Source of the DNA: Vibrionales bacterium SWAT-3
Lineage (GTDB): Bacteria > Pseudomonadota > Gammaproteobacteria > Enterobacterales > Vibrionaceae
DNA: 64,000 nucleotides
NCBI GenBank assembly: GCA_000169995.1
Contig: AAZW01000016.1
Coordinates: 1 to 64,000 of the forward strand
Reading direction: 5' to 3'
Shown: positions 20,174-30,832 of the stretch, in pieces
Layout of the letters: the number at the start of each line of letters is the position of its first letter
Numbering within the stretch: the first letter of the stretch is position 1
The notes under the pieces: generated by a model
The model's input: only the letters and a program-made list of their open reading frames with translations
Databases searched by the model: none
What the model was told of the DNA's origin: nothing
Program-made: the position numbers and the translations under genes

Positions 20174-21925
20174 TTGGACGCAATAACTATTAATCACTTA
20201 TTTTTAACTGGTGCCGTGCTCATCGCCATCAGTGTGCTTTTCTCACAAGTGTCCTCACGATTGGGCGTTCCGATTCTTTTGATCTTTTTGTTTGTTGGTA
20301 TGTTGGCGGGTGAAGATGGTCCCGGTGGCATCAATTTTGATGATTATTCATTAACTTACTTGGTGAGTAACCTTGCACTTGCTGTGATCTTACTGGATGG
20401 CGGTATGCGCACCAAGGTGGCGAGTTTCAAGGTGGCGTTTTGGCCTTCGCTGTCGTTAGCCACGATAGGTGTGGCTTGTACTGCCACTCTCACCGGCTTA
20501 ATGGCGGCTTGGCTATTCGATCTATCACTGATGCAAGGCATTCTAGTGGGCGCTATTGTGGGCTCAACCGATGCAGCGGCGGTATTTTCTCTGCTCAAAG
20601 GGCAGAGCCTCAACGAGCGTGTTGGCTCAACTCTAGAGATCGAATCGGGTACCAACGACCCTATGGCGGTCTTCTTAACGGTGACCTTAATCGCACTACT
20701 TGGCACCCCAGATGCCGAGATGGGGATGAACTTCCTGCTGAAAAGTTTCGCGATGCAATTTGGTGTTGGCACGCTTATCGGCCTTGGTGGTGGTTGGGTT
20801 CTGTGGAGTCTCATCAACCGAGTGCAGCTGGCTGATGGTCTTTACTCGATTCTGGTACTGAGCGGCGGTGTGGCTCTGTTTGCTTTCTCTAACATGCTTG
20901 GCGGCAGTGGCATCCTATCGATTTACTTGGTGGGTTTATTCATTGGTAATCGTCCAACACGCTCTCGACACTCGATTCTCAATGTCCTTGATGGCATGAC
21001 GTGGTTAAGCCAAATCGTGATGTTCTTGGTGTTGGGTTTACTGGTGACGCCATCGACACTGATGGACATTGCTCTGCCTGCGCTAGCATTGGCTTTCGGT
21101 ATGATTTTGTTTGCACGTCCACTGTCTGTTTGGTTGGGCTTGCTACCGTTTAGAAGCTTTACCACCAAGGAGCGTTGGTTTGTTTCTTGGGTTGGGTTAC
21201 GTGGTGCGGTGCCGATCATTTTGGCTGTGTTCCCGATGATGGCTGGTCTGCCTAATGCTCAGCTGTATTTCAATATCGCCTTCTTCGTGGTTATGGTGTC
21301 GCTGATTGTTCAAGGTGGCAGCTTGATGAAAGTGGCGAGGCTTGCTCAAGTTACTTTACCACCAACGCCGACACCTGTTTCACGCACTGGTATCGAGATC
21401 TACCCGACCAGTGAGTGGGAGATGTTTGTCTACAAGTTGAAAGAAGAGAAGTGGTGTGTCGGTGAGCCGCTTAAGCGTTTATCGATGCCGGAAGGAACAC
21501 GTATTACCGCACTGTTTCGACAGGACGCCTTGCTTCATCCATCGGGCAGTACAGTATTGGAAGCGAACGATATTCTTTGTGTGCTTGGTCAAGACAAAGA
21601 CTTAGACAGCTTAAGTGAGTTGTTCAGTGAAGCGCCTGAGGCTGAAGAGGCTGCGCGATTCTTTGGTGATTTCTTCCTTGAGGTTGGCTTGTCGATTGCT
21701 GCGGTGAGTGACTGTTATGGCATCGAGCTTGGTTCTGAAGAAGAGCGTGAGATGACGCTAAAACAACTGGCTGAACGCGAACTTGGCCCTCATCCAGTAT
21801 TGGGTGATAGCTTCGAGTGGCATGACATCAATTGGGTGGTTGCAGAGATAGAGGATCATAAAGTCGTCAAGCTGGGTTTATGTTTGCCTAAGACGACTTT
21901 AGAAGAGGATATCAGTGGCGCTTAA
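20174..21925 (+). CDS. nhaP2: Potassium/proton antiporter NhaP2 (CPA1 family)
   Basis: 583 aa. About 12-13 membrane helices (1 to about 390) with the antiporter motifs [12 protein letters not shown] and ESGTNDPMA, then a cytoplasmic TrkA_C/RCK-like domain (about 400-480) and a C-terminal CorC_HlyC-like domain. V. cholerae NhaP2 exchanges K+ (or Na+) for H+ and supports growth at acid pH in high K+. The start is a TTG at 20174, after TTTGGGGGAATGAA; the protein then begins [13 protein letters not shown] like known NhaP2. The last four bases overlap the end of convergent crbR. Confidence 0.9.
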   Translation: MDAITINHLFLTGAVLIAISVLFSQVSSRLGVPILLIFLFVGMLAGEDGPGGINFDDYSLTYLVSNLALAVILLDGGMRTKVASFKVAFWPSLSLATIGVACTATLTGLMAAWLFDLSLMQGILVGAIVGSTDAAAVFSLLKGQSLNERVGSTLEIESGTNDPMAVFLTVTLIALLGTPDAEMGMNFLLKSFAMQFGVGTLIGLGGGWVLWSLINRVQLADGLYSILVLSGGVALFAFSNMLGGSGILSIYLVGLFIGNRPTRSRHSILNVLDGMTWLSQIVMFLVLGLLVTPSTLMDIALPALALAFGMILFARPLSVWLGLLPFRSFTTKERWFVSWVGLRGAVPIILAVFPMMAGLPNAQLYFNIAFFVVMVSLIVQGGSLMKVARLAQVTLPPTPTPVSRTGIEIYPTSEWEMFVYKLKEEKWCVGEPLKRLSMPEGTRITALFRQDALLHPSGSTVLEANDILCVLGQDKDLDSLSELFSEAPEAEEAARFFGDFFLEVGLSIAAVSDCYGIELGSEEEREMTLKQLAERELGPHPVLGDSFEWHDINWVVAEIEDHKVVKLGLCLPKTTLEEDISGA

Positions 21926-22560
21926 TTATGGACTTCTTGCAGTAAGATAACCGCTTGAGTTCGGTTTTTTACATCCAGTTTACGGAAGATGGCTGTCATG
22001 TGCGCCTTGATGGTCGCTTCCGAAACATTCAATTCATAGGCGATTTGCTTGTTCAGCAGGCCGTCGGAGAGCATTCCTAGCACCTTGTATTGTTGTGGCG
22101 TCAGTGTGGCAATTTTTTCCGCAAGGTCGCTACAAGCCGCATTGTTAGTGATCAGCCCTTCAGGGAAGAACGGGTCGCCATTCAGCACTTGATTCAGTGC
22201 ACTCACCAATTCACGCATGTCACTCGACTTTGGAATAAAGCCAAATGCACCATGGCTTTTCACTTGAGTGACCACGCTAGCGTCTTCACTCGCTGAGATC
22301 ACGACAATCGGTAGATCTGGGTATTCCGCACGAAGTTGAAAGAGACCAGACATTCCATTGGCTCCCGGCATTTTCAGGTCGAGCAGCAGTAGGTCGGGTT
22401 CATCTTCTTTTTTAAGCAGAGTCAGTAACGCGTCGAGAGAGTCGGCCTCAAGTAGGTTCGCACCGCTGATCGCCATATGAACCGACTGAAATAGGGCGTT
22501 GCGGAAGAGAGGGTGGTCATCTGCAATGATGATGGTGTAGGTCGAGTCCATGACGTCCAT
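21922..22560 (-). CDS. crbR: CrbR-type LuxR-family response regulator
   Basis: 212 aa (or 209 from the Met at 22551). An N-terminal receiver domain has IIADDHPLF (acidic pocket) and the phospho-Asp in [10 protein letters not shown]; the C-terminal LuxR helix-turn-helix runs [36 protein letters not shown]. cholerae CrbR (VC2702) sits next to nhaP2 and dsbD, as here, and activates acs on receiving phosphate from CrbS. No clear ribosome site decides between the two starts. It is encoded as a single gene, separate from its kinase. Confidence 0.85.
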   Translation of the reverse strand: MDVMDSTYTIIIADDHPLFRNALFQSVHMAISGANLLEADSLDALLTLLKKEDEPDLLLLDLKMPGANGMSGLFQLRAEYPDLPIVVISASEDASVVTQVKSHGAFGFIPKSSDMRELVSALNQVLNGDPFFPEGLITNNAACSDLAEKIATLTPQQYKVLGMLSDGLLNKQIAYELNVSEATIKAHMTAIFRKLDVKNRTQAVILLQEVHN

Positions 22561-22685
22561 ACTTTTAACAATTTAGTTAATATTTATTATCATCCTGATT
22601 GAGTATGTGGACAATATCTATGCATTAAAAGTCTGAACCATATCGACTTTTATCCCTGTTCTTGGAAAGTGTTTCCTATAATCAC

Positions 22686-22730
22686 AAAAAAGCCGCACTG
22701 CCATCTCGTTATGAGGGGCGGTGCGGCTTT
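22686..22730 (-). terminator. Terminator after dsbD
   Basis: AAAAAAGCCGCAC...GTGCGGCTTT hairpin with the T run on the minus strand, directly after the dsbD stop. Confidence 0.85.
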
Positions 22731-22761
22731 GTCTGGTGTTACATTCAGACCAATGTTGCCG

Positions 22762-24591
22762 TTATAGCTGGTGGTCTTGCATGTGTTTTAAGAATACATC
22801 GGCAGGCATAAAACCAGTCACTCGAGCATTTGGAACATGGTTACCCTCGCTATCCCAGAACTCAATGGTTGGTAAGCCAAGTACCTGCAACTGCTTAAGT
22901 AATTCAATATCTTGAGGCATGTTTCGCGTCACGTCTGCTTGAAGTAATACGAAGTCAGACAGTTTGTTCTCGACATCTGCTTGATGGAAGGTGTACTTCT
23001 CAAACTCTTTACACGCCACACACCAGTCGGCGTAGAAATCGAGCATTACCGGTTTACCCAGTTTCTTCGCTTCAATGAGTTGGATTTCCAGCTCTTCAAC
23101 AGTGTTAATGCGTGCAAACTGGATCTGTTGTTCCACTACAACGCTCTTTTCTGCAAACCAGTAATTTAGTGCTGGTTGAGCAGAAGCAAACAGACCAAGC
23201 ATCGCGATAATACCTACTGCACTCTGCTTCCAGCCACCAAATGGCAGTGCATTCTTGCTGTGATACAACCAACCGAAGGCGATGAAACCAAGGGCAGACC
23301 AAAGCGCGGTTGCCCATAGCTCTGGGATAATACGCTCTAATAGGAAGATTGGTGCTGCCAACAAGATAAAGCCGAATACGACCTTCACCTTGTCCATCCA
23401 GCTACCTGCTTTTGGTAGTAGCTTATTGCCGAATACCGCCACCAAGATGAGCGGAATACCCATACCCATAGCTAACGCGTATAGAGCGATCGCGCCGGTA
23501 AATAGGTCGCCACTTTGAGCCACATACAGCAGCGCACCCGAGAGTGGGGCTGTAGTACAAGGCGAACATACCAAGCCAGAGATAGCACCCATAGCGAACA
23601 CGCCCAAGGTATTGCCACCTTGCTGCTTGTTGCTTTGGCTGTTTAGCCAAGTTTGGACACTGCTCGGCAGTTGCAGGTTATACACGCCAAACATCGACAT
23701 CGCTAATGCTACGAATAGAACGCTCAACGCAATCAACACATAAGGATGTTGCATCGCAGCTTGGAATTGCATACCCGCAGAGGCAACCACCAAACCCAGT
23801 AGTGTGTAAGTTAGCGCCATGCCTTGCACGTAGATGAAGGACAACATCAACGCGCGACCTTGGCTGAGCTTGCCACCACCTAACACTATGCCCGTTAGGA
23901 TTGGATACATAGGCAGAACACACGGTGTGAAGGCTAAGCCAACACCGAGTGCCAAGAACAGTAATGGGGTCCACCAACTGTCACCGAGTTTATCGGCTAG
24001 GCTCGCTTCTTTTGAAACGGGTGCGCTTGATTGTGGTGTTGTGTTATTTGCCACCTCTGCTTTTGGAGAAGCAACTTGTGGTGAAGTGTTCGCTTGGTTA
24101 CTGGTAGTTTTAGCTGCAGTGTCGCTTGAATCCGTTGCTTCAAACGGTGCAATGTCGATGACACGAGTTTCTGGAGGGTAGCAGAAGCCAGCCTCGGCAC
24201 AGCCTTGGTACTTAACGATCAGCTGTGACCCGTCTTGGTAACTTTGCAGGGGAACTTGTACGAATAATGGCTGAGTATAAACACTCACCTCACCAAAGAA
24301 TTCATCTTGATGTGGTTTACCATCTTCTAACTCAACATTACCGATAGCGAGATTTTGGCCGCTAAAAGAAAGGCTATGTTGATAGAGGTAGTAGCCTTCT
24401 TTCACCTGCCAGTCGAGAAGCACCTTGCCATCTTGCTGGTAGTAATTGAAAGGGAAAGCTTGGTCTACAGGAACAAAACCGTTGTTATTGCCTCCGAAGC
24501 TTGGCTCGGCGTTGTCATTTCCAAAAAGCGCCCACGCAGGCTGGGTGAACAGGGAAATACAAACAAAAAGTAATGTGGCAAGTCGTCGCAT
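22762..24591 (-). CDS. dsbD: Thiol:disulfide interchange protein DsbD
   Basis: Carries reducing power from cytoplasmic thioredoxin across the inner membrane to DsbC, DsbG and CcmG. 609 aa: a signal peptide ([21 protein letters not shown]), an N-terminal periplasmic immunoglobulin-like domain with the Cys pair in [11 protein letters not shown], an eight-helix membrane domain with [12 protein letters not shown] and [14 protein letters not shown], and a C-terminal thioredoxin domain with WCVACK. All six redox cysteines are visible. The linker (about 150-200) is Ser/Thr/Ala rich. Monocistronic. Confidence 0.97.
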   Translation of the reverse strand: MRRLATLLFVCISLFTQPAWALFGNDNAEPSFGGNNNGFVPVDQAFPFNYYQQDGKVLLDWQVKEGYYLYQHSLSFSGQNLAIGNVELEDGKPHQDEFFGEVSVYTQPLFVQVPLQSYQDGSQLIVKYQGCAEAGFCYPPETRVIDIAPFEATDSSDTAAKTTSNQANTSPQVASPKAEVANNTTPQSSAPVSKEASLADKLGDSWWTPLLFLALGVGLAFTPCVLPMYPILTGIVLGGGKLSQGRALMLSFIYVQGMALTYTLLGLVVASAGMQFQAAMQHPYVLIALSVLFVALAMSMFGVYNLQLPSSVQTWLNSQSNKQQGGNTLGVFAMGAISGLVCSPCTTAPLSGALLYVAQSGDLFTGAIALYALAMGMGIPLILVAVFGNKLLPKAGSWMDKVKVVFGFILLAAPIFLLERIIPELWATALWSALGFIAFGWLYHSKNALPFGGWKQSAVGIIAMLGLFASAQPALNYWFAEKSVVVEQQIQFARINTVEELEIQLIEAKKLGKPVMLDFYADWCVACKEFEKYTFHQADVENKLSDFVLLQADVTRNMPQDIELLKQLQVLGLPTIEFWDSEGNHVPNARVTGFMPADVFLKHMQDHQL

Positions 24592-24765
24592 ACTATTTAG
24601 TCATTTAATGGAGTTATGGGTATCTTAACTCAATCAGACCGTAATAGTTTGCTATTAGTTTCATTGGCTAGCAAATATCCCTTAGGGCGGGAAATCCACT
24701 TTCTTAGGTAATCGAGATAGGGTCAGCCTTGCAGCAGGCATAGGGAGCCCTTGCCAGTAACCCAT

Positions 24766-25254
24766 TTAAGCCACACCTAAGCGTGCTTTTACGACTTGCT
24801 CGCAAGCATCGATATTGGTTGTGTCTTTTGGAATGATTAACACGGTGTCGTTGCCGCCAACAGTACCGATAATCTCAGTATGTGGGTCGATATCGACTAA
24901 TCTTGCAACTAACTGTGCACAACCTGGGTGGGTTTTAACTATCACCATTGCTTGGTTATGAGTGATTAATTCGATTTGCGAAGAGATGGACGCATCGACA
25001 CGTACAGGCGCGCTTTCAACCGTAATGCAGTAGACCTTTTTACCACAGGCGTTCTGAATTTTGACTACGCCGAGCTGTGACAAAATACGAGATACCGTCG
25101 ATTGACTAATGCCGGTATAGCCGATCTCGACTAGCTTTTCGCGCAGCTGGTTTTGGGTTGAGAAGCTTTGTTGTTGTAGTAAGCGTTTGCACGCTGCAGT
25201 CAGTGTTTTATCTTCAGCTGAATACAAGCAACCGTGCTCAGTGATCGGGTTCAT
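24766..25254 (-). CDS. argR: Arginine repressor ArgR
   Basis: 162 aa. An N-terminal winged helix with the recognition segment ISQSTVSRILSQLG, and a C-terminal oligomerisation/arginine-binding domain ending with GTVGGNDTVLII. The ATG at 25254 has GGAG about ten bases upstream, while the frame extends to 25314 without similarity. In vibrios one argR lies next to mdh; a copy next to the deiminase and carbamoyltransferase genes may be a second, pathway-specific ArgR/ArcR-type regulator, which I cannot decide from one locus. A pair of ARG-box-like sites lies 250 bases upstream. Confidence 0.9.
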   Translation of the reverse strand: MNPITEHGCLYSAEDKTLTAACKRLLQQQSFSTQNQLREKLVEIGYTGISQSTVSRILSQLGVVKIQNACGKKVYCITVESAPVRVDASISSQIELITHNQAMVIVKTHPGCAQLVARLVDIDPHTEIIGTVGGNDTVLIIPKDTTNIDACEQVVKARLGVA

Positions 25255-25581
25255 GAACAACTCCTTAAGGTCAACAGTGATACCGCTTGTCCGTAGCGTC
25301 GTGCGCACTCCCAAAGCCGTAGAGTACGATTTGTTAATTAGGGCTTACCGACGAATCCTGAAGTAAAGAAGGGTGGGTATGCGAGATGTATGATCATCTA
25401 TGCATTCAGTCTACCACTAAAGGATAGTTATCTTTTTGAAGGCGATCACCAAACAAAATTCTGGTTATTTGCTTATATTTTGGTGCTTTATTCTTGAGGT
25501 GAGTGGATATTTATTCCGCATTGGGAATAAATATCCATGTGCTTGGGAAGGTTTTGACCTAGGCACTAATGAAGATAAGGG
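25255..25581. other. Intergenic region upstream of argR and downstream of pyrI
   Basis: About 327 bases. It holds the long inverted repeat described separately (25504-25537) and presumably the argR promoter. No clear T-run terminator for pyrBI is seen, so the inverted repeat might also serve that role. Confidence 0.5.
25504..25537. promoter_or_regulatory. Probable double ARG box (ArgR operator), 14-bp inverted repeat
   Basis: Two 14-mers, TGGATATTTATTCC and GGAATAAATATCCA, are exact reverse complements separated by six bases. Each matches TGAATWWWWATTCA at 12 of 14 positions, and their centres are 20 bp apart, the spacing seen in the E. coli argR operator. No T run follows on either strand, which argues against a simple terminator. 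Confidence 0.55.
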
Positions 25582-26046
25582 TTAGCGAATTTCACTCATG
25601 ATCTCGCGAGAGAATACTTTTTCACAGTAATGGCATTTTAGCTGCACATTTTCCTGTTTTAGCTGAACTTTAAAGCTACTTTCAACGGGTTCACCGTGTG
25701 AAATACAGTTGCTATTTGGGCATGAGAATACGCTGTTGATTTGCTCTGGCAGTACAAGCGTCAGTTTGTTTACGACCTTGTACTCTTCAATTTGATTGAC
25801 CGTTGCTTGTGGTGCATACAGAGCCAATTGGTTCGCCTGCTCTTTGGTTAGAAAGATGTTCTCAATCTTGATTAGATCTTTGTGCCCCAAGGCAGATGAT
25901 GGCAGATTTAATCCCATGGTGATGCGCTGTTCGGTTTTGTGCATCTTGAACAGTTTAAGGATTTTGATACCAAGGTGAGCAGGGATGTGGTCAATGACGC
26001 TGCCGTTACGGATCGCTTCTACTTGTAGCTGAGTTTGTTTAACCAT
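25582..26046 (-). CDS. pyrI: Aspartate carbamoyltransferase regulatory chain
   Basis: 154 aa. An N-terminal nucleotide-binding domain (allosteric ATP/CTP site) and a C-terminal zinc domain with four Cys ligands, in CPNSNC and CHYC. It binds PyrB trimers to make the feedback-regulated holoenzyme. It lies 15 bases after pyrB in one transcript and so shares the pyrBI attenuator. Confidence 0.97.
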   Translation of the reverse strand: MVKQTQLQVEAIRNGSVIDHIPAHLGIKILKLFKMHKTEQRITMGLNLPSSALGHKDLIKIENIFLTKEQANQLALYAPQATVNQIEEYKVVNKLTLVLPEQINSVFSCPNSNCISHGEPVESSFKVQLKQENVQLKCHYCEKVFSREIMSEIR

Positions 26047-26061
26047 GACTTTGTCTCCTGC

Positions 26062-26991
26062 TTATAAAGTGTCGTTTAGAACTAGAGCTAATAGGGCTTC
26101 GCGAGCGTATACACCATTTTCAGCTTGCTCGAAGTAGTAAGCGTGTGGTGTTTTATCAACGTCGGTGGTGATCTCGTCAACGCGTGGCAGTGGGTGAAGC
26201 ACTTTCATGTTTTGGCGGGCGTCTTTCAATGTGTCGGCGGTGAGGATGTAAGCCGATTTCATGTGTGCGTATTCTGATACATCAAAGCGCTCTTTCTGTA
26301 CGCGAGTCATGTACAGCACATCCAGTTCCGGTACCACTTCTTCAATACTGCTGTGGGTGCTGTATTGAATGCCCATCTCTTCCAGTTCTTCACAGATGTA
26401 ATCTGGCATCGCTAATACTTCTGGCGCGATAAAGAAGAAGCGTACGTTATTGAATTTTGATAGTGCTTGCGTCAATGAGTGCACGGTGCGGCCATATTTA
26501 AGGTCGCCGACAAACGCCACATTGAGGTTGTCGAGTGTGCCTTGCGTTTCGTAAATCGAGAACAGGTCTAGCAGGGTTTGAGTTGGGTGTTGGTTCGCGC
26601 CATCACCGCCATTCACTACTGGCACACCGTTAGAGAACTCAGACGCCAAGCGTGCAGCCCCTTCTTGTGGGTGACGCATCACAAAGGCATCAACGTACGA
26701 TGAAATCACCTGCACTGAATCGGCAAGTGTTTCGCCTTTCTTAGCCAGTGACGTGTTACCGCCATTATCAAAACCGATGACTGTGCCACCAAGGCGTTGA
26801 ACTGCGGTTTCGAATGAGAGGCGAGTTCGAGTTGAAGGCTCAAAGAAACAGCTCGCAACGACTTTATTTTTCAGCAACTCTGGATTTGGTTCAGCCTTGA
26901 GCCTTGCTGCGGTATCGACGATAAGCTCCAGTTCATCACGAGAGAGCTCAGGAATGGAGATGATGTGCTTGTTAAATAACGAATGCGCCAT
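26062..26991 (-). CDS. pyrB: Aspartate carbamoyltransferase catalytic chain
   Basis: Condenses carbamoyl phosphate with aspartate, the committed step of pyrimidine synthesis. 309 aa from the ATG at 26991 ([10 protein letters not shown]), preceded by AAGGAAG. Active-site motifs are [17 protein letters not shown] and HPLPRVDEI. The frame is open upstream to 27138 because the attenuator leader peptide is in the same frame with no stop codon between. It shares the carbamoyl-phosphate substrate with ArgF encoded next door. Confidence 0.97.
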   Translation of the reverse strand: MAHSLFNKHIISIPELSRDELELIVDTAARLKAEPNPELLKNKVVASCFFEPSTRTRLSFETAVQRLGGTVIGFDNGGNTSLAKKGETLADSVQVISSYVDAFVMRHPQEGAARLASEFSNGVPVVNGGDGANQHPTQTLLDLFSIYETQGTLDNLNVAFVGDLKYGRTVHSLTQALSKFNNVRFFFIAPEVLAMPDYICEELEEMGIQYSTHSSIEEVVPELDVLYMTRVQKERFDVSEYAHMKSAYILTADTLKDARQNMKVLHPLPRVDEITTDVDKTPHAYYFEQAENGVYAREALLALVLNDTL

Positions 26992-27129
26992 AACGGGTCT
27001 TCCTTCTATGCATACAGTCAAATTGCGGACAAAAAAAAGCCCCCTAAAAATAGGAGGCTTCGAAACGATCAATAGAACAAAATAAAAATGACACCAACGC
27101 CACTCTCTGGCGTGTAGTTTGACAATCAT
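26992..27129 (-). promoter_or_regulatory. pyrL: pyrBI leader: PyrL-like leader peptide and UTP-sensitive attenuator
   Basis: A leader frame starts at ATG 27129. Its segment [11 protein letters not shown] resembles E. coli PyrL (SQPLNRGAFF). T-rich stretches of the message, where RNA polymerase would pause at low UTP, precede the attenuator AAGCCTCC-TATTTTTA-GGGGGCTT plus eight T (27031-27060). Known mechanism: slow transcription lets the ribosome follow closely and block the hairpin. Oddly, the leader has no stop and continues in frame into pyrB. Confidence 0.8.
27031..27060 (-). terminator. pyrBI attenuator terminator
   Basis: GC-rich hairpin followed by eight T on the minus strand, 40-70 bases before the pyrB start. 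Confidence 0.88.
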
Positions 27130-27473
27130 GTGCGACAAAACTGCGGTTCATTTTTTGCTCTCTTTAGACAAATTGCGGAGGATTATACTCAGATAAAAAC
27201 AGCGCGCAATAGTTTATGTAAAGTATTCATTTTATGAATATTTATGCCAAATTAGTCCGTGTTTTTACTTCTTTTTAAGCCTTTGTTGAAGCAGCAAAAC
27301 TTCGACTTTTTTAGGCAATAATCTTTTCAAACGAATGAAAAAAAATGCGGGTTTTATCCAAGGGAAAAGTCCCATGCACGCCACCCGCATTTCCCTGTTA
27401 TTGCACTCAAATTATCGACTTGTTTGTAAATAAGAGAGTGCTTTGCTTCTAAGCTTTTTAACTGTTTGGCTTA
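27130..27473. other. Intergenic region argF-pyrB with argF terminator and pyrB promoter
   Basis: Upstream of the pyrL start this holds the AT-rich pyrB promoter region, with an ARG-box-like half match TGAATATTTATGCC at 27235-27248 (12 of 14). The argF terminator is at 27342-27393. Confidence 0.45.
27342..27393 (-). terminator. Terminator after argF
   Basis: On the minus strand AAATGCGGGT...ACCCGCATTTTTTTT, a long-stem hairpin with an internal GGGAC/TTCCC pairing and a strong T run. Confidence 0.85.
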
Positions 27474-28484
27474 TTAGCTACCTAGTGTTGCAACCATCAC
27501 AGCTTTGATGGTGTGCATGCGGTTTTCAGCTTCATCGAACACGATAGAGTATTCAGACTCGACCACTTCATCAGTCACTTCCACACCGTCTTTTAGTTGT
27601 GGATATTCAGCCGCAAGTTGTTTGCCTACCGTGGTATCTTCGCCATGGAAAGCTGGCAGACAGTGCATGAATTTCACGTGTGGGTTACCGGTTGCTTTTA
27701 GCATCTCCATGTTCACTTGGTAAGGCATCATTAGGTTGATACGCTCAGCCCATGCTTCTTTCGCTTCACCCATCGATACCCAAACGTCGGTGTATAGGAA
27801 GTCACAACCTTGCACGCCTTCTTGAACATCTTCAGTTAGAGTGATTTTGCCGCCAGTGTGCTCTGCGATTTCACGGCATTGAGCCAATAGCCCTTCTTCT
27901 GGCCAGAATTGCTTAGGAGCAACAAGGCGAATGTCCATGCCCATTTTCGCTGCGCCAACCATGAGAGAATTACCCATGTTATTGCGAGCATCACCTAGGT
28001 AAGCAAACTTGATTTCATGCAGCTGCTTACCACGGCCGTATTCAGTCATGGTTAGGAAGTCTGCCAAGATTTGAGTTGGGTGGAATTCGTCAGTCAGACC
28101 ATTCCATACAGGTACACCAGCGTAAGCGCCTAGCTCTTCAACAATCTCTTGACCGAAGCCGCGGTATTCAATGCCATCGTACATACGGCCAAGAACGCGA
28201 GCGGTATCTTTCATCGATTCTTTGTGGCCAATTTGAGAACCAGATGGGCCTAAGTAAGAGACGCGAGCACCTTGGTCGAATGCTGCCACTTCGAATGCAC
28301 AGCGAGTACGAGTTGAGGTTTTCTCAAAGATTAATGCGATGTTTTTGCCAGTCAGTTTTGGCTGTTCGTAACCGTTGTACTTCGCTTTTTTAAGCTCCAT
28401 TGAAAGATCTAACAAGTGTTGAATTTCGCGTGGAGTGAAATCTAGTAGTTTTAAGAAGTTACGATTGCGTAGGTTAAAAGCCAT
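27474..28484 (-). CDS. argF: Ornithine carbamoyltransferase
   Basis: 336 aa. Motifs are STRTRCAFE (carbamoyl phosphate), HPTQILADF and MHCLPAFHG (ornithine site, catalytic Cys). It either makes citrulline for arginine synthesis or, in the deiminase pathway, splits citrulline to carbamoyl phosphate; with arcA and arcC upstream, the catabolic role (arcB) is at least shared. It is separated from arcC by 141 bases, so it may have its own promoter. Confidence 0.95.
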   Translation of the reverse strand: MAFNLRNRNFLKLLDFTPREIQHLLDLSMELKKAKYNGYEQPKLTGKNIALIFEKTSTRTRCAFEVAAFDQGARVSYLGPSGSQIGHKESMKDTARVLGRMYDGIEYRGFGQEIVEELGAYAGVPVWNGLTDEFHPTQILADFLTMTEYGRGKQLHEIKFAYLGDARNNMGNSLMVGAAKMGMDIRLVAPKQFWPEEGLLAQCREIAEHTGGKITLTEDVQEGVQGCDFLYTDVWVSMGEAKEAWAERINLMMPYQVNMEMLKATGNPHVKFMHCLPAFHGEDTTVGKQLAAEYPQLKDGVEVTDEVVESEYSIVFDEAENRMHTIKAVMVATLGS

Positions 28485-28625
28485 GATGTATTCCTTCTTA
28501 GATTTAGGCGCTCTCCTGTTACAGGGAAAGAAAATTCAAGAAAGCGCGATTCAATTTTTGTGTATTAATTTCAGTTCAAACGGTGATTCAGTTTTCTCGC
28601 AAGGTTTGAAACGCTCGCGAGTGGA

Positions 28626-29537
28626 TTAATCTTTGGTGATGTTGGTACCGGCTTGGCCTTGCAGAATTTGCAAACCATCTTCGAGCGCACCAATACCGAC
28701 GACTTTGCCGCCTTGTTGGATAAATTCGCATGACGCTTCAATTTTTGGTCCCATGGAGCCAGCATCAAATTCGAACTTCGCCAGTTCACCTGGTGTAGTG
28801 CTGCGCAGCGCGTGTTGAGTCGGTTTGCCCCAATCTAGGTAAACCGCGTCTGCGTCAGTCAGAATCAGTAGTGCATCGGCGTTCAATTGTTTTGCTAAGA
28901 AAGCAGCTGACATGTCTTTGTCGATAACCGCTTCGACACCAACCAATTTGCCATGTTCTTTTTTCACTGGAATGCCGCCGCCGCCAGTACAGATCACTAG
29001 GTGACCCGCTTCGATAAGTTGGGTGATCGCTTCATGTTCAACGATGCCGGTAGGGCGTGGGCTTGGCACTACACGACGGAAGTGTTGGCCGTCTGGTTTT
29101 ACGATCCAGTGGAACTTCTCTGCCAATTCACGCGCTTCTGCTTCTTCGTAGATTGGGCCAATCGGTTTGGTTGGATCGGCAAATGCAGGATCGTTTGGAT
29201 CTACCGTCATTTGGGTCAACATGCACGAGATGTTGCGGTTCGGCAGATAGTTTTTGAACTCTTGCATCAACATGTAACCAATCATGCCTTGCGTTTCGCT
29301 GCCCAATACATCCAGTGGGTATGGATTTACTTTTTTGTACTCCAAACCTTGCAGAGCAAGTAAGCCAACTTGTGGGCCATTACCGTGCACTAACACCACG
29401 TTGTACTCTTTGGCGATTTCCGAGATGGTTTTCACCGCGGTTTCAATATTACGGCGCTGAACGTCAGCTTCTAACGGCTCACCGCGACGAAGTAGGGCGT
29501 TACCACCGAGTGCAACAACAACAGTTTGTTTAGTCAT
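28626..29537 (-). CDS. arcC: Carbamate kinase
   Basis: 303 aa. Transfers phosphate from carbamoyl phosphate to ADP, the ATP-yielding last step of the arginine deiminase pathway. Amino-acid kinase fold with VVALGGNALLRRG at the N-terminus, VCTGGGGIPV, and DKDMSAAFLAKQL. It follows arcA by 71 bases and would share its transcript. Confidence 0.96.
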   Translation of the reverse strand: MTKQTVVVALGGNALLRRGEPLEADVQRRNIETAVKTISEIAKEYNVVLVHGNGPQVGLLALQGLEYKKVNPYPLDVLGSETQGMIGYMLMQEFKNYLPNRNISCMLTQMTVDPNDPAFADPTKPIGPIYEEAEARELAEKFHWIVKPDGQHFRRVVPSPRPTGIVEHEAITQLIEAGHLVICTGGGGIPVKKEHGKLVGVEAVIDKDMSAAFLAKQLNADALLILTDADAVYLDWGKPTQHALRSTTPGELAKFEFDAGSMGPKIEASCEFIQQGGKVVGIGALEDGLQILQGQAGTNITKD

Positions 29538-29608
29538 AATTGTGTTCTCTCATTGTGGCCAAGTTGAGGTTATTTGAGTGCTTCAACTTGGCCGTTTCGT
29601 CTTAGTGA

Positions 29609-30832
29609 TTAGATACCATCACGCTCGATTGGGCAGCTCATGCAACGTGCGCCACCGCGACCACGACCAAGCTCGTCTCCAGGAATTGGCAGTACTGTGA
29701 TGCCAGCTTTGTCGTATTTCTCGTTGGTGTAGGTGTTACCTTCGTAGCCAATAACGACGCCAGGTTTCACCGTAAGAACGTTGTTCGCATCATTCCATTG
29801 CTCACGCTCTGCATGGAAGTTGTCACCACCAGTAGTGATCAGGTTTAGTTTGTCTACGCCCAGGGCTTTTTCGATAGCGGTAACGAAGTAGCCTTCTTCT
29901 TTCACTTTCACGGCACCAGACTCATCACCGGTTAGGTTCCAGCACTTCACATCTTTACTCACCACTTCTGGGTAAACAGAGAACGTATCTTCGTTCATGT
30001 GTGTCATTACCGTGTCTAGGTGCATGCAAGAGCGGTGTTTTGGTAGCTGCATAGCGATAACTTGCTTCGCTTGACCATGTTTGAACAGGCTAGACGCTAA
30101 GTGCTCAACACCTTGTGGCGTGGTACGTTCTGACATACCGATAAGCACTGTGCCGCGGCCGATAACCAGAACGTCACCACCCTCAATCGTTGAGTTGTCG
30201 TAGTTGATGTTCTCTTCATCGCCGAAGTATTTAATGAAGTCTTGGCCTGCGAAGGTTGGGTGCCAACGGTAAATCGCACGCACGTGGTTGGTTTCGCGCT
30301 GACGTGCTGGTTTCGCCATTGGGTTGATCGATACACCACCGTAAACCCAGCAAGAGGTGTCGCGAGTAAATAGATGGTTTGGTAAAGGCTCAATAATGAA
30401 GTCAGTTGGTGTGAACATGCCTTGCATCATTGAAGAAGACTTCATCGGCATTTCAGCGTAAGACAGACCGCCGGTTAGGATTTTTGCAAGCTCTAGGTTT
30501 GGTAAGTCACCTAAGTAGCAGCGTACGTCGTTAGCAAAAGTTTTACCCAAACGGTAATCAGACACTTGGCAGTTCAGTAGCCAATCTTTCGCTTCCGGCA
30601 CGGCTAGCGTATCTGCTAGTAGGTCAGTAAGAAGAAGAACCTCAACACCCTGATCACGTAGCGTTTGAGTGAATACGTCATGCTCTTTACCTGCACGCTC
30701 AACAGCCAGTACGTCATCAAACAGCAAATCGTGACAGTTAGATGGTGTTAAGTGAGTCAGTGCGCGTCTTGGGCGGTGAACTAGAACACGACGCAATTGA
30801 CCTATTTCAGAACCTACATAGAACTTACTCAT
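29609..30832 (-). CDS. arcA: Arginine deiminase
   Basis: 407 aa. Hydrolyses arginine to citrulline and ammonia, supplying ATP and acid resistance without oxygen. Guanidino-modifying fold: [33 protein letters not shown], and the catalytic Cys in [11 protein letters not shown] at the C-terminus. First gene of arcA-arcC-argF. An antiporter-like gene (yfcC) in the same direction lies upstream but is now separated from it by a nested insertion sequence. Confidence 0.97.
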   Translation of the reverse strand: MSKFYVGSEIGQLRRVLVHRPRRALTHLTPSNCHDLLFDDVLAVERAGKEHDVFTQTLRDQGVEVLLLTDLLADTLAVPEAKDWLLNCQVSDYRLGKTFANDVRCYLGDLPNLELAKILTGGLSYAEMPMKSSSMMQGMFTPTDFIIEPLPNHLFTRDTSCWVYGGVSINPMAKPARQRETNHVRAIYRWHPTFAGQDFIKYFGDEENINYDNSTIEGGDVLVIGRGTVLIGMSERTTPQGVEHLASSLFKHGQAKQVIAMQLPKHRSCMHLDTVMTHMNEDTFSVYPEVVSKDVKCWNLTGDESGAVKVKEEGYFVTAIEKALGVDKLNLITTGGDNFHAEREQWNDANNVLTVKPGVVIGYEGNTYTNEKYDKAGITVLPIPGDELGRGRGGARCMSCPIERDGI

